From Balneola sp. (GTDB lineage: Bacteria; Bacteroidota; Rhodothermia; Balneolales; Balneolaceae), in NCBI GenBank assembly GCA_003712055.1, contig RHLJ01000005.1, positions 186,001 to 250,000 of the forward strand: a stretch of DNA of 64,000 nt, read 5' to 3'. Below the pieces are notes generated by a model that was not told the origin of the DNA, made no database searches, and saw only the letters and a list, made by a program, of their open reading frames with translations. A program made the translations under genes and the position numbers. Position 1 is the first letter of the stretch. Each line of letters opens with the position of its first letter. Below are positions 33,048-41,997 of this stretch, one piece after another.

Positions 33048-34412
33048 ATGAAACGAATTCTTTCGCTAGCACTTCTAATAACAACAATCACTACGGCAAC
33101 AACATTAGGGCAATCGGTACAAAAAATAACACTTCAGGATGCAATACAGATTTCTTTGGAGAATAATTATCTCTTAAAGCAAGCTGAAAATAATTTAGCA
33201 TTAGCTGACGAGAGCATCAGAAGTGAATACGCAGATTTCTTACCATCATTAAATTCCTCTGCAAGTTATTCAAGACAAACGGGGCGGCAATTTGTTCAAG
33301 AAACATTAACATTTGATGATGTTACTTCCCAAAGTATAAATGGAAGTGTTTCGACAAACCTTACCATTTTTAATGGTTTCGAGAACATTATCTCTCTTAG
33401 ACAAAGCCAAATAGCACAAACATCGGCAGAAGATAGGCTCCAAAGAGAAAAAGAAACCGTGATTTTTAATACAGCAACAAGATTTTTGCAGGTTTTATTA
33501 GATACGCAGCTCTTAGAAAACGCTCAGGAAAATCTCTCCTATTCTGAACGTCAGCTGGAACAAATTCAAGCCCAGGTAGAAGTAGGTTCTCGACCACAAG
33601 TGGACTTATTCAATCAGGAAGCAACCGTGGCTAATAATGAATTAACAGTTACTCAAAACGAAAATACGTTAGTGCTTAGCCGACTAAATTTAATCCGACA
33701 GTTACAGATTGATCCTTTAGGTGATTATGAGTTTGTAGTTCCAGAAATCGGAGATGAGCAAGCGTCGAGTGCAAATCCTTCTGCCTATTCTTTAGAAGAA
33801 CTGATTGATGAAGCTTTGGCAACACGAGCTGATTATCGTACAGCTGAGGCAAATATTAAAAACTTTGAACTACAGTTGCAGTTATCAAAGACAAGGTTAA
33901 TCCCTACCGTTGGAGCTAACGCTAGTATTTCTTCAGGGTATTCCGATCAGTATTCTTTGTTTGGAGAAAGTGTAAGTTTTAATGATCAATTTTTTGACCA
34001 ACGAATAAATCGTACATATGGATTATCCTTAAGCATTCCAATATTTCAAAATTGGGATAGGATGTATAATATCGAATCTTCAAAAGTTAATTTAAAAAAC
34101 GCTGAACTTGGTTTAGATGATACCAGACTTGGTATTATACAGGAAGTTACTCAAGCTTTTACAACCTATTCGGCATACGTGAAAGCATATGAAGCAAGTA
34201 CCAAGGCTCGTGTTGCATCGGAGAAAGCATTTGAAACAGAACAAGAGCGTTATAATGTTGGTGCTAGTACTCTAGTTGAACTTACTCAGGCACAAGCCAA
34301 TTTTGTTCAAGCTCAATCAAATTATACAAGAGATTTATACAATCTTGTATTTCAGGAAAAGCTTCTGGATTTCTATTTAGGCAAGCTTAGTGGCGAAACA
34401 GTAGAATTTTAA
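33048..34412 (+). CDS. TolC family outer-membrane channel protein
   Basis: A 454-residue outer-membrane efflux protein with a cleavable signal (MKRILSLALLITTITTATTLGQS) and the two-fold TolC pattern: long helices such as SLENNYLLKQAENNLALADES and SYSERQLEQIQAQVEVGSRPQVDLFNQEA, repeated later as EQERYNVGASTLVELTQAQANFVQAQSNY. It completes the export path across the outer membrane for the MacA/MacB-like proteins in this operon. A 124-bp gap with a small hairpin (32953-32967) precedes it, so a secondary promoter is possible. Confidence 0.94.
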   Translation: MKRILSLALLITTITTATTLGQSVQKITLQDAIQISLENNYLLKQAENNLALADESIRSEYADFLPSLNSSASYSRQTGRQFVQETLTFDDVTSQSINGSVSTNLTIFNGFENIISLRQSQIAQTSAEDRLQREKETVIFNTATRFLQVLLDTQLLENAQENLSYSERQLEQIQAQVEVGSRPQVDLFNQEATVANNELTVTQNENTLVLSRLNLIRQLQIDPLGDYEFVVPEIGDEQASSANPSAYSLEELIDEALATRADYRTAEANIKNFELQLQLSKTRLIPTVGANASISSGYSDQYSLFGESVSFNDQFFDQRINRTYGLSLSIPIFQNWDRMYNIESSKVNLKNAELGLDDTRLGIIQEVTQAFTTYSAYVKAYEASTKARVASEKAFETEQERYNVGASTLVELTQAQANFVQAQSNYTRDLYNLVFQEKLLDFYLGKLSGETVEF

Positions 34413-34435
34413 CATTAGTTATTGAGGGGTAAATC

Positions 34436-35842
34436 ATGGCTAAAAAGAAAAAATCTTCAAAGAGAACACTTTTTTGGATTCTCGGAATTGTATTTGTTCT
34501 CTTTCTAGGAGGCTTCGGGTTAAAACAAGCAGGAGTGCTAGGTAGTGAAGCAAAAGGCACTTCGGTTGAAACAGCACAAGCTAAGCTCAAAACCATCACT
34601 CAGGTAGTATCCGCATCTGGTAAAATTCAACCAGAAGTAGAAGTGATTATCCGCCCCGATGTTTCTGGTGAGATTATAGAGCTATCGGTAAAAGAAGGAG
34701 ACTTTGTTAGAAGAGGTGATCTTTTACTTCGTATTAAACCGGATATCTATCAGGCGAGAATTGATAATTTAAACGCTGCTCTTTTAACTCAGAAGGCGCG
34801 CCTTGAGCAAACAAAAGCTACACTAATTCAAGCTGAAGCTGCTCACGAACGTGATAAAGAGTTATTTGATAGAAGTGTAATCTCAGAGATGGACTACATT
34901 CAAACTAAATCCAACTGGGATTCTCAGAAAGCTAATCTAAAAGCTGCTGAGTACCAGGTAGAAAGTGCTGAAGCTCAATTACGTCAGGCTCAGGAAGAGC
35001 TTGAACAAACAGTTATTCGCGCTCCTCAAGATGGAACTGTTACAGGTTTAGCCGTTGAGAAAGGAGAACGTGTACTGGGGAATTCTCAAATGGCAGGTAC
35101 CGAAATGATGCGCGTTTCTCTGTTAGACCGTATGGAAGTACTTGTCGAAGTAAATGAAAATGATATCGTCAATGTATCTGTAGCTGATACCGCCCGAATT
35201 GAAGTCGACGCATATCCTGAGCGTCAGTTCAATGGTGTAGTAACCGAAATTGCTAATTCAGCAAGGGTCACTGGTGCAGGATCTAACGAACAGGTAACCA
35301 ACTACCAGGTAAAAGTTAGGATTGTTACTCCGCATAACTTAGAAAGTACAGGTGGCCAGTTAGTAAGAACCGATTATCCTGAAAATCCTGAGGAAGGTTT
35401 CGTACCAAACTTTAAGCCGGGTATGTCTGCTACAGTAGATGTTGAAACCGAAATGGCTATTAATGTAGTTTCTATTCCAATTCAGGCGGTAACCATTCGA
35501 GATTTTGCTAAAGATGAACCAGGGGAAACAGAAGGTACAGAAGAAGGGGAGGTTTCAGAAGATGAGGCACAAGTTGAAATGGCCTCAGCAACCACTAATA
35601 CTAATGATGATTTAATCATTCAAAAGGAAGATTTCAGAAAGGTAGTATTCAAAGTTTCTAATGGTGAGGTAACACGTATCCCTGTTGAGACAGGAATTAG
35701 TGACAATACCCATATTCAAATTACTACGGGAGTAGAAGCTGGTGATGAGATTGTTATCGGGAGCTACAGAACTCTTTCAAGAAATCTCAAGAACGGGGAC
35801 AAAGTAGAAGTATCTAACAGTACTTCAGCACCAAGTAACTAA
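34436..35842 (+). CDS. Periplasmic adaptor (membrane fusion protein), MacA/HlyD type
   Basis: A 468-residue adaptor with one N-terminal membrane segment (about residues 10-29), a lipoyl-like domain (IRPDVSGEIIELSVKEGDFVRRGDLLLRI), a coiled-coil hairpin (about 105-195) and a second half-lipoyl strand (VIRAPQDGTVTGLAVEKGERV), then barrel and membrane-proximal parts. An acidic insert (PGETEGTEEGEVSEDEAQ, about 362-380) is unusual. A good ribosome site (GAGGGG, 34424-34429) lies 6 nt before the ATG. It links the MacB-like permeases with the TolC channel encoded just upstream. Confidence 0.94.
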   Translation: MAKKKKSSKRTLFWILGIVFVLFLGGFGLKQAGVLGSEAKGTSVETAQAKLKTITQVVSASGKIQPEVEVIIRPDVSGEIIELSVKEGDFVRRGDLLLRIKPDIYQARIDNLNAALLTQKARLEQTKATLIQAEAAHERDKELFDRSVISEMDYIQTKSNWDSQKANLKAAEYQVESAEAQLRQAQEELEQTVIRAPQDGTVTGLAVEKGERVLGNSQMAGTEMMRVSLLDRMEVLVEVNENDIVNVSVADTARIEVDAYPERQFNGVVTEIANSARVTGAGSNEQVTNYQVKVRIVTPHNLESTGGQLVRTDYPENPEEGFVPNFKPGMSATVDVETEMAINVVSIPIQAVTIRDFAKDEPGETEGTEEGEVSEDEAQVEMASATTNTNDDLIIQKEDFRKVVFKVSNGEVTRIPVETGISDNTHIQITTGVEAGDEIVIGSYRTLSRNLKNGDKVEVSNSTSAPSN

Positions 35843-35860
35843 AATTTAGGGCAATTAATA

Positions 35861-36586
35861 ATGAGCGAAAAAGAAGCTGTCATCCAAATTACTGACCTGA
35901 CACGTACCTACAAAATGGGGGAAACCCTTGTTAGGGCATTAGCAGGTGTCTCATTCAATGTTAAAGAGAACGAATACATTGCGATCATGGGGCCCTCTGG
36001 TTCAGGTAAATCAACCTTGATGAATATGATTGGTTGCCTGGATACTCCATCATCAGGTGAGTACATATTGAATGGAAATCAGGTGAGCCAAATGGATGAT
36101 GCTGAACTAGCCGAAGTCCGTAATCGTGAAATTGGTTTCGTATTCCAGACATTCAATCTTCTTCCGCGAACAAGTTGCCTGGCTAATGTGGAATTACCGC
36201 TCATTTATGCAGGAATGAAATCATCGGAAAGAAAAGAAAAAGCTGCAGAAGTACTTGAGAAAGTTGGGCTCGGTGATCGTATGGATCATAAACCCAATGA
36301 GCTTTCCGGTGGACAGCGACAGCGTGTGGCTATTGCAAGAGCACTTGTCAATAACCCATCGATTCTTCTTGCTGATGAGCCGACTGGAAATCTGGATTCT
36401 AAAACTGGTGATGAAATTATGCTGTTGTTCGAGGAGCTTTATCGTCAGGGTAATACTATTATTCTGGTAACTCACGAAAACGATATTGCCAAATACTCAC
36501 GAAGAATAGTTCGGCTTCGGGATGGTTTGATTGAAACAGATAAGGTGGTTGAGAATCCCACACTGGCTAATCAGGAATTAGTTTAA
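35861..36586 (+). CDS. ABC transporter ATP-binding protein, MacB/LolD type
   Basis: A 241-residue ATPase: Walker [10 protein letters not shown] (residues 44-52), Q-loop FQTFNLLPR, signature [15 protein letters not shown], Walker [13 protein letters not shown] and switch His in LVTHE. It belongs to the MacB/LolD class, which moves substrates from the periplasm outward or pulls lipoproteins. It closes the operon and is followed by a strong terminator. In classical MacB the ATPase and permease are one chain; here they are separate, as in LolCDE. Confidence 0.96.
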   Translation: MSEKEAVIQITDLTRTYKMGETLVRALAGVSFNVKENEYIAIMGPSGSGKSTLMNMIGCLDTPSSGEYILNGNQVSQMDDAELAEVRNREIGFVFQTFNLLPRTSCLANVELPLIYAGMKSSERKEKAAEVLEKVGLGDRMDHKPNELSGGQRQRVAIARALVNNPSILLADEPTGNLDSKTGDEIMLLFEELYRQGNTIILVTHENDIAKYSRRIVRLRDGLIETDKVVENPTLANQELV

Positions 36587-36590
36587 TTCA

Positions 36591-36622
36591 ATAAAAAAGG
36601 CGCTTATAAGCGCCTTTTTTAT
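36591..36622. terminator. Bidirectional terminator
   Basis: Perfect palindrome with 16-bp arms centred at 36606/36607: A-run, GGCGCTTATAAGCGCC, T-run. It serves both the plus-strand exporter operon and the minus-strand barrel gene whose stop is at 36628. Confidence 0.93.
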
Positions 36623-36627
36623 TTCAT

Positions 36628-37614
36628 CTATCTTCCAAATCCAATCCCAACACCTGCATTAAAGGTGGTATACTCTGATAAAGTAACTTCACCATAAATC
36701 CTAAGGATGGCGATTTTAAATTGAAAACCTGCCAAGGCATGGGCATTTGCATCTGAATCCAGAGATGCAGAAACAGGATCTGTATAATCAATCGATCCAT
36801 TATTGTCTACGTCGTATTCCCCAAGCATATCAATATCAATACTTCCTCCCTGGATACCGAATCCTGCATAAAGTGATATAAGGGGTAGGCTTTTCCCAAC
36901 CAGGGCATTTACAACATAGGAACTTGTTGTTGTTTCAACAATTTGATCCAGTTCTTTTGAAATATATCCGTTCAAATCTATTTGTGAATATCCGGCCATT
37001 ATGGAGATATCTAATGGAAATAAACCGGGTAAGTACTGAGAGATACCATGCTTAATTCCGACTCCGAATACAGACATGTCTCCATAATCAGGGATTTCGG
37101 TTTCAGGAATAAATCGTATGGTTATATCAGTATTAGCTACCAGACCAACATTCGCCTGAATCATTGCTGCCGGAACATAACTGAAGCCCGAACCTTGAGG
37201 AACCTGAATTGGATCATAGGTGCCTGTAATATCAGTAATAGTCTGGCCCGGAGTATCTGTCCCTGCGATGGTACTAGACTCTCCAGGCGAGACAGTAACA
37301 TTCTGAAGTCCTATAGTATTGGCATCAAACATTTGAGCTGAACTAGGTACAGCAGATAACGCTGTTCTTACTTGAATACTGAAATTCAATGTTTTAGACG
37401 GTGCAGCTTTAGTATTCCAACCACTATTTAAGCCGGTACTTATCCCAGTAGCTAACGGTGCAAGATAAGCTGTGGTTAAAGCACGTGTATTTTCTTCCTG
37501 AGCCTCAAGGAAAGCATTAATTTCATTAACCTGGGCATGAGTTGGATTTGCAATCAACACTGCTATTAAAAGGATCAATAGCGATGTAAATTTTATTGAC
37601 ATGCGAGAGTACAT
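36628..37614 (-). CDS. DUF6588-like outer-membrane barrel-type protein
   Basis: A 328-residue exported protein (signal MSIKFTSLLILLIAVLIANPTHAQ after four extra residues) with alternating beta-strand pattern and end GVGIGFGR. The early segment LAPLATGISTGLNSGWNTKAAPSK is what I remember as the opening of DUF6588 proteins in Bacteroidota. Two possible starts, ATG 37614 or 37602; the second gives a clean signal peptide. Residues around DVDNNGSIDYTD look like a calcium-binding loop (DxDxNGxID). Function unknown. Confidence 0.75.
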   Translation of the reverse strand: MYSRMSIKFTSLLILLIAVLIANPTHAQVNEINAFLEAQEENTRALTTAYLAPLATGISTGLNSGWNTKAAPSKTLNFSIQVRTALSAVPSSAQMFDANTIGLQNVTVSPGESSTIAGTDTPGQTITDITGTYDPIQVPQGSGFSYVPAAMIQANVGLVANTDITIRFIPETEIPDYGDMSVFGVGIKHGISQYLPGLFPLDISIMAGYSQIDLNGYISKELDQIVETTTSSYVVNALVGKSLPLISLYAGFGIQGGSIDIDMLGEYDVDNNGSIDYTDPVSASLDSDANAHALAGFQFKIAILRIYGEVTLSEYTTFNAGVGIGFGR

Positions 37615-37706
37615 AGGGAACCTCCGGGTTATCGTTTTAAGATTTGTGCAATATTAGCAATAAAATTCTGAAATAGAATACCCAATTTGAGTGATATAAT
37701 TATGCT

Positions 37707-38612
37707 TTATAAAGATTCCAGGATTCTAATGTAGGAATCATAGCGGCTTGCTTCGATTTCTCCACGTTCAAAAGCTTCAACTACACCGCAATCCGGTTCA
37801 TGCAAATGGGTACAGTTATTAAACTTGCATTGTGTTCTGGGATCCAGCATTTCAGGGAAATACAGAGAGAGTTCCCAGGGCTCAATGTTAAACAATCCAA
37901 ATTCCCTTATTCCAGGGGTGTCGGCAAGATAAGCGCCATTAGAAAGCCTGATTAGTTTGGCAAAAGTAGTGGTGTGTTTTCCTTTATTAGAATAAGAAGA
38001 AACTTCACCCACTTTCTCAGAATAGTTGGGATCGAGTGCATTCAAAAGGCTTGTTTTTCCAACACCTGAGGGACCAATAAATACTGATGTTTTATCGACT
38101 AGAGTTTCTCTAAGTAGATGAAGGCAATCTGGATCGTGTGCCACAGTAGTAAAAACCGGGTACCCAAGCTCTTCATAGATGTCCTGGATATCTTCAATCA
38201 TACTTTCATCCCTTTGGGTAGCCAGATCCAGCTTATTGATGATAATAGCACCTTGTACATCATAAGCCTCACAGGTCACTAAAAAACGATCAATGAAGCC
38301 TTCTTTTAATCTGGGTTGTTTAACGGATTGAACCACAAAAGCGATATCTAGATTTGAAACCAGAATATGCTCTCCTCTTCGACCATGGGTGGCTTGCCGG
38401 GTTATATAATTTGTTCTCTCATGGATTTCTTCAATAGTACCGGTATCGTCATCATTTATCTTGATGGTTACCCAATCTCCAACTGCAAGAGGATTAGTTA
38501 CTTCTTTCTCCTCAAGTCTGAATCTACCTGGTAAACGGCTTTCAACAACAGTTTCTCCAGTATCTATTTTGTACCAGCTTCCTGTTGACTGTATGACTCT
38601 ACCTTTTTGCAT
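37707..38612 (-). CDS. rsgA: Ribosome small-subunit GTPase A
   Basis: Circularly permuted GTPase that helps late maturation of the 30S subunit. In the 301-residue form starting at ATG 38612 (MQKGRVIQ), an OB-fold comes first, then G4 NKLD (about 126-129), G1 GPSGVGKT (180-187), G3 DTPG (231-234) and the zinc site Cys262, Cys267, His269, Cys275 (CKFNNCTHLHEPDC). A TTG six codons upstream is a possible longer start, but the ATG fits the family. Divergent from the SnoaL-like gene (72 bp between starts). Confidence 0.96.
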   Translation of the reverse strand: MQKGRVIQSTGSWYKIDTGETVVESRLPGRFRLEEKEVTNPLAVGDWVTIKINDDDTGTIEEIHERTNYITRQATHGRRGEHILVSNLDIAFVVQSVKQPRLKEGFIDRFLVTCEAYDVQGAIIINKLDLATQRDESMIEDIQDIYEELGYPVFTTVAHDPDCLHLLRETLVDKTSVFIGPSGVGKTSLLNALDPNYSEKVGEVSSYSNKGKHTTTFAKLIRLSNGAYLADTPGIREFGLFNIEPWELSLYFPEMLDPRTQCKFNNCTHLHEPDCGVVEAFERGEIEASRYDSYIRILESL

Positions 38613-38684
38613 GGGCTGAAAATAAGGCAAAGAAAAGCAGGAATTAAATCCTATTCTGCTATATTCAGCAAAAAATCGGGTTTT

Positions 38685-39158
38685 ATGAAACGGATTATTT
38701 CTTCAATCATTTTCACTTTATTGCTAACAGGAACAGGGATACTTGCTCAAACAGAGGTAGATGAACTTTGGAAGGAAGTTTCGAGGACGGTAGCAGAAGG
38801 GGATTTTGAAGGGTATAGTGCTACTTTTCACACAGATGCCATTCTTGTGAATGGTATTTCAAAAAAAAGCTACCCGATCTCCAATGCATTAAATGGCTGG
38901 AAACAAGGTTTTGATGATACAAAAGCTGGAAAAATGACGGCCAGTGTAGAGTTTCGATTTTCAGAAAGATTGATTGGTTCTGTCACAGCTCATGAAACCG
39001 GGATTTTTAAATACTCATCTCAACAGGAGGGAGGTGAAGCTCAAACAGTTTACATCCATTTCGAATCCCTTAGCTCCAGAACATCGGGCACTTGGAAAAT
39101 GATGATGGAATACCAGGTTAAGATAGCTACAGAAGAGGAGTGGGCTGAGTTGGAGTGA
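38685..39158 (+). CDS. Secreted SnoaL/DUF4440-like protein
   Basis: A 157-residue protein with a cleavable signal peptide (MKRIISSIIFTLLLTGTGILAQ) and a mature part of NTF2/SnoaL-like type: LWKEVSRTVAEGDFEGYSATFHTDAILVNGISKKSYP, then strands ending GTWKMMMEYQVKI. Such domains form a cone-shaped pocket and bind or transform small molecules. I start at ATG 38685, which gives the signal peptide; the frame upstream lacks one and overlaps rsgA. No catalytic residues can be assigned. Confidence 0.8.
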   Translation: MKRIISSIIFTLLLTGTGILAQTEVDELWKEVSRTVAEGDFEGYSATFHTDAILVNGISKKSYPISNALNGWKQGFDDTKAGKMTASVEFRFSERLIGSVTAHETGIFKYSSQQEGGEAQTVYIHFESLSSRTSGTWKMMMEYQVKIATEEEWAELE

Positions 39159-39193
39159 TCATAGCCTGACTTTTTAAACTATTAATTACAGTT

Positions 39194-40060
39194 TTATTTA
39201 TCGCTTAAATAGTTAAGTAATTCCTTAGTAAATCGTCTAGCCCCTAGTTCGTTTAAGTGATCGGAATTCAGAAATAATGAATCCTCATACATTGCTGTGG
39301 TTTGATCAAAAACAATATGTTTTTTGCTGTATCTCTCGGCTAAAGCATTAAAGCGTTGCATAGCAGCTGGAGGAATATTTTCCAGGTAATTTATGTGAAC
39401 CGGATTGCTAACTAATACGATTTCAATATTCTTTGAGACACATAACTCTATAATTAAGTCTAAATAGTTAATAGACGTTTCGGAGATTCCTAATTCAATT
39501 CCATCATAGTAATAATGCCGTTCAATGGTAGCTTCCCAATCAGAAATGATATTCGTTTTGTTATTGGTATAGCCTCCTATATAATTGACATGGTTTTTCT
39601 TGGGATAAAATGCGGTTTGCTTCCATACAACCTTATAGAATGCTTTGTAGTCTACAGGAATTGTATTCGAAATCTGGTCAAATTCACTTATCGAATAACT
39701 TCGTCGGAACATCTCATCAGACCATCTCTCGTTTGAAAATTTCAAGTCATTGAATCCGGAAATGTTGTGAGGGGCAAAGCCTAGAATTAAAGTATCAGGA
39801 GTAAACGAATTGAAAATCTTTTTAAGCTTCCAATAGGTCAGAACATAAGGTTCTGCTGTTTGAGAGATATTTATTGAACTATTAAAATACTCCGGGTTTA
39901 GGCTTCTTTGAGTATGTGAATCTCCTACGATTAGTACAGAAACATTTTCAACAGGAACAGGCTGATTGCTATGGAGATACCAATTGGCGGCAATATTTAT
40001 TCCAAAATATAGCACCGGGAATAAAGTAAAGATGGCAAGCTTTCTAAGAAATTTCCGCAT
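39194..40060 (-). CDS. SGNH/AlgX-like partner of MBOAT acyltransferase
   Basis: A 288-residue protein with one N-terminal membrane segment (about residues 8-27) and a probable periplasmic SGNH hydrolase-like fold: LIVGDSHTQRSLNP (Ser of the GDSH block, about residue 48) and, near the C-terminus, SDHLNELGARRF (D-x-x-H). It starts 3 bp after the MBOAT gene stop, so they are cotranslated. In alginate and teichoic-acid systems such proteins (AlgX/AlgJ, DltD) take acyl groups from the MBOAT membrane protein and put them on polymers. Acceptor here unknown. Confidence 0.82.
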   Translation of the reverse strand: MRKFLRKLAIFTLFPVLYFGINIAANWYLHSNQPVPVENVSVLIVGDSHTQRSLNPEYFNSSINISQTAEPYVLTYWKLKKIFNSFTPDTLILGFAPHNISGFNDLKFSNERWSDEMFRRSYSISEFDQISNTIPVDYKAFYKVVWKQTAFYPKKNHVNYIGGYTNNKTNIISDWEATIERHYYYDGIELGISETSINYLDLIIELCVSKNIEIVLVSNPVHINYLENIPPAAMQRFNALAERYSKKHIVFDQTTAMYEDSLFLNSDHLNELGARRFTKELLNYLSDK

Positions 40061-40063
40061 GTA

Positions 40064-41509
40064 TTAAAATTGAAAATAAATGAATTCTTGTTCTTTGCCG
40101 CCAAACCAAAATATTGCGAGTATTAGCGCATAATACATTCCATATCGTAGAGGCCTTTTCCATGATAAGCCTAAATTAGATATCGCATATTGCCCATCTC
40201 TTCCCAGCCATTCTATTAAAATGAAAATCGAAAGTAGTAGAATAATAGTCTTGTACTTTAAATAAGTCCCTAGAATTAGAAAAGAATCAGGATTATGGAA
40301 CATACTCGAAATGTATTGGATAGCATGTCCAATATTTTCGGCTCTGAAAAAAATCCAAGCAAAAACTGTTAATGCAAATGTTAATAGTATTTGTGTAATC
40401 TCCTTTATGTTTGGAAGAAACTTTCCCGATGCAACAGTATCCAGGTAGTTCCGGTTATTATTAGTTAGCATAAGTGGTAAGAAATAAATGGCATTAAGTA
40501 TACCCCATACAATAAAGGTCCAATTTGCGCCGTGCCAAAATCCACTAACTATAAATATTGCAAAGGTATTTCTGATTTTAAGCAAGGTATTACCCCGGCT
40601 ACCACCAAGAGGGATATAGAGGTAATCTCTAAACCAGGTTGATAGAGAGATATGCCAACGTCTCCAAAACTCAGCAATATTTCTTGAGAAATATGGGAAG
40701 TTAAAGTTCCGCATGATATCAAAACCAAATAGTCGGGAGGTACCTATAGCTATATCTGAGTAACCTGAGAAATCGCCATATATTTGAAAAGTGAAGAATA
40801 AGGCACCAAGAAATAGTGTACTTCCAGAATAGTCCGCAGAATTATTGAAAATCTCATTTGCGTAAACCGCACAATTATCTGCAATTACAATCTTTTTGAA
40901 TAAACCCCAAAGGATCTGGCGCATTCCGTCAACAGCTTTTGAGTAATCAAAGGATCGTTTTTTATAAAACTGAGGCAGTAAATTAGTTGCACGTTCAATA
41001 GGTCCAGCAACCAGCTGAGGGAAGAAACTGACAAACGCGGAAAATGCAATAAAATCCTTTGTGGGTTCTAGTTTCTTCTTATAGATATCTATGGTATAAC
41101 TTAATGTCTGAAAGGTATAGAAACTGATTCCGACTGGTAAAACGACGTTTAATGAATTAGCACTAATCTCCGCTCCGAAAAGGGTAAAAGCTGCTACAAA
41201 ATTTTCTAGGAAGAAATTGTAGTATTTAAAAAAACCAAGGAAGCCAAGATTTACTCCTATACTAAGCCATAGAAGTAATTTTCTCTTAGGTTGATTGTTT
41301 TCATCCTTTAGTTTAAGGCCAATTGTATAATCAACAATAGTACTAATAAGGATAAGTGATAAGAATCTCCAATCCCACCAACCATAGAATAAATAGCTAG
41401 CTGCTACGATTAAGAAATTTTGTAGCTTTAGGCGCCTGTTAGTTACGAACCAATACAGTAAAAAAACTGTAGGCAAAAAAAATGCAAAATCGATAGAATT
41501 AAAAAGCAT
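40064..41509 (-). CDS. MBOAT family membrane O-acyltransferase (AlgI/DltB-like)
   Basis: A 481-residue polytopic protein with the MBOAT core: ISFYTFQTLSYTID, GDFSGYSDIAIG, FNFPYFSRNIAEFWRRWHISLSTWFRDYLYIPLGG and the catalytic His326 in SGFWHGANWTFIVWG. It moves an acyl (often acetyl) group from the cytoplasmic donor across the membrane for polymer modification. With the SGNH partner it forms a two-gene unit; no polysaccharide genes are beside it, so the polymer is unknown. Upstream 251 bp contain no gene that I can support. Confidence 0.94.
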   Translation of the reverse strand: MLFNSIDFAFFLPTVFLLYWFVTNRRLKLQNFLIVAASYLFYGWWDWRFLSLILISTIVDYTIGLKLKDENNQPKRKLLLWLSIGVNLGFLGFFKYYNFFLENFVAAFTLFGAEISANSLNVVLPVGISFYTFQTLSYTIDIYKKKLEPTKDFIAFSAFVSFFPQLVAGPIERATNLLPQFYKKRSFDYSKAVDGMRQILWGLFKKIVIADNCAVYANEIFNNSADYSGSTLFLGALFFTFQIYGDFSGYSDIAIGTSRLFGFDIMRNFNFPYFSRNIAEFWRRWHISLSTWFRDYLYIPLGGSRGNTLLKIRNTFAIFIVSGFWHGANWTFIVWGILNAIYFLPLMLTNNNRNYLDTVASGKFLPNIKEITQILLTFALTVFAWIFFRAENIGHAIQYISSMFHNPDSFLILGTYLKYKTIILLLSIFILIEWLGRDGQYAISNLGLSWKRPLRYGMYYALILAIFWFGGKEQEFIYFQF

Positions 41510-41760
41510 TTCTTTTTTAACCTGGGATGTTCTTCGTCTGCATCTATAATTCTTTTATTTGCCCAAGGTAAGAACCTACAATCAATGATTATCCTTGGAT
41601 TTCTAAAACACTAGAATAGTGATAAAATCGATATAACCACAAGGCAGAACACTAGCTAGAAATAGGAATGACTTTTTAAGGATAAAATTGCTGATGAGAC
41701 ACTTGGTCAAGATCGCTACAGAGTAAGAGAAGAGCACAGGACTCTTTTTCTATCTTTAAA

Positions 41761-41997
41761 TCAGCAATCACTAATCACGGGTTCTTCTTTTTTTGAACGA
41801 AGTTTACTCAAGTGATAAGTATGGATAACAACAGCAACAGAACATCCAATAATAAAAGGTGGAGCATTCAATAAGAGCCCATAAATGATATAGACTGCAT
41901 TTGCAGTTAGAGAGAGTGTGCGCAGAAGAAAGATATTCTTCATTGCCATGGATGTTAAATTTAAGACCAGGGCACCATAACCGATTAAATGAATCAT
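41761..41997 (-). CDS. YgjV-like small inner-membrane protein
   Basis: A 78-residue protein with three hydrophobic helices: IHLIGYGALVLNLTSM, LLRTLSLTANAVYIIYGLLL and APPFIIGCSVAVVIHTYHL. The pattern (first helix with Gly, N-A-V-Y-I-I-Y-G-L, then pocket helix) matches YgjV-type proteins. I start at ATG 41997, because it overlaps the stop of the MarR-GNAT gene as ATGA, rather than at 42009. The coupling suggests control by the same MarR-type regulator. Function unknown. Confidence 0.75.
   Translation of the reverse strand: MIHLIGYGALVLNLTSMAMKNIFLLRTLSLTANAVYIIYGLLLNAPPFIIGCSVAVVIHTYHLSKLRSKKEEPVISDC

Noticed and set aside
41510-41760. Search for a gene in the 251-bp gap before the MBOAT gene
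   Set aside because: Only short frames with stop codons; no recognisable protein or RNA.
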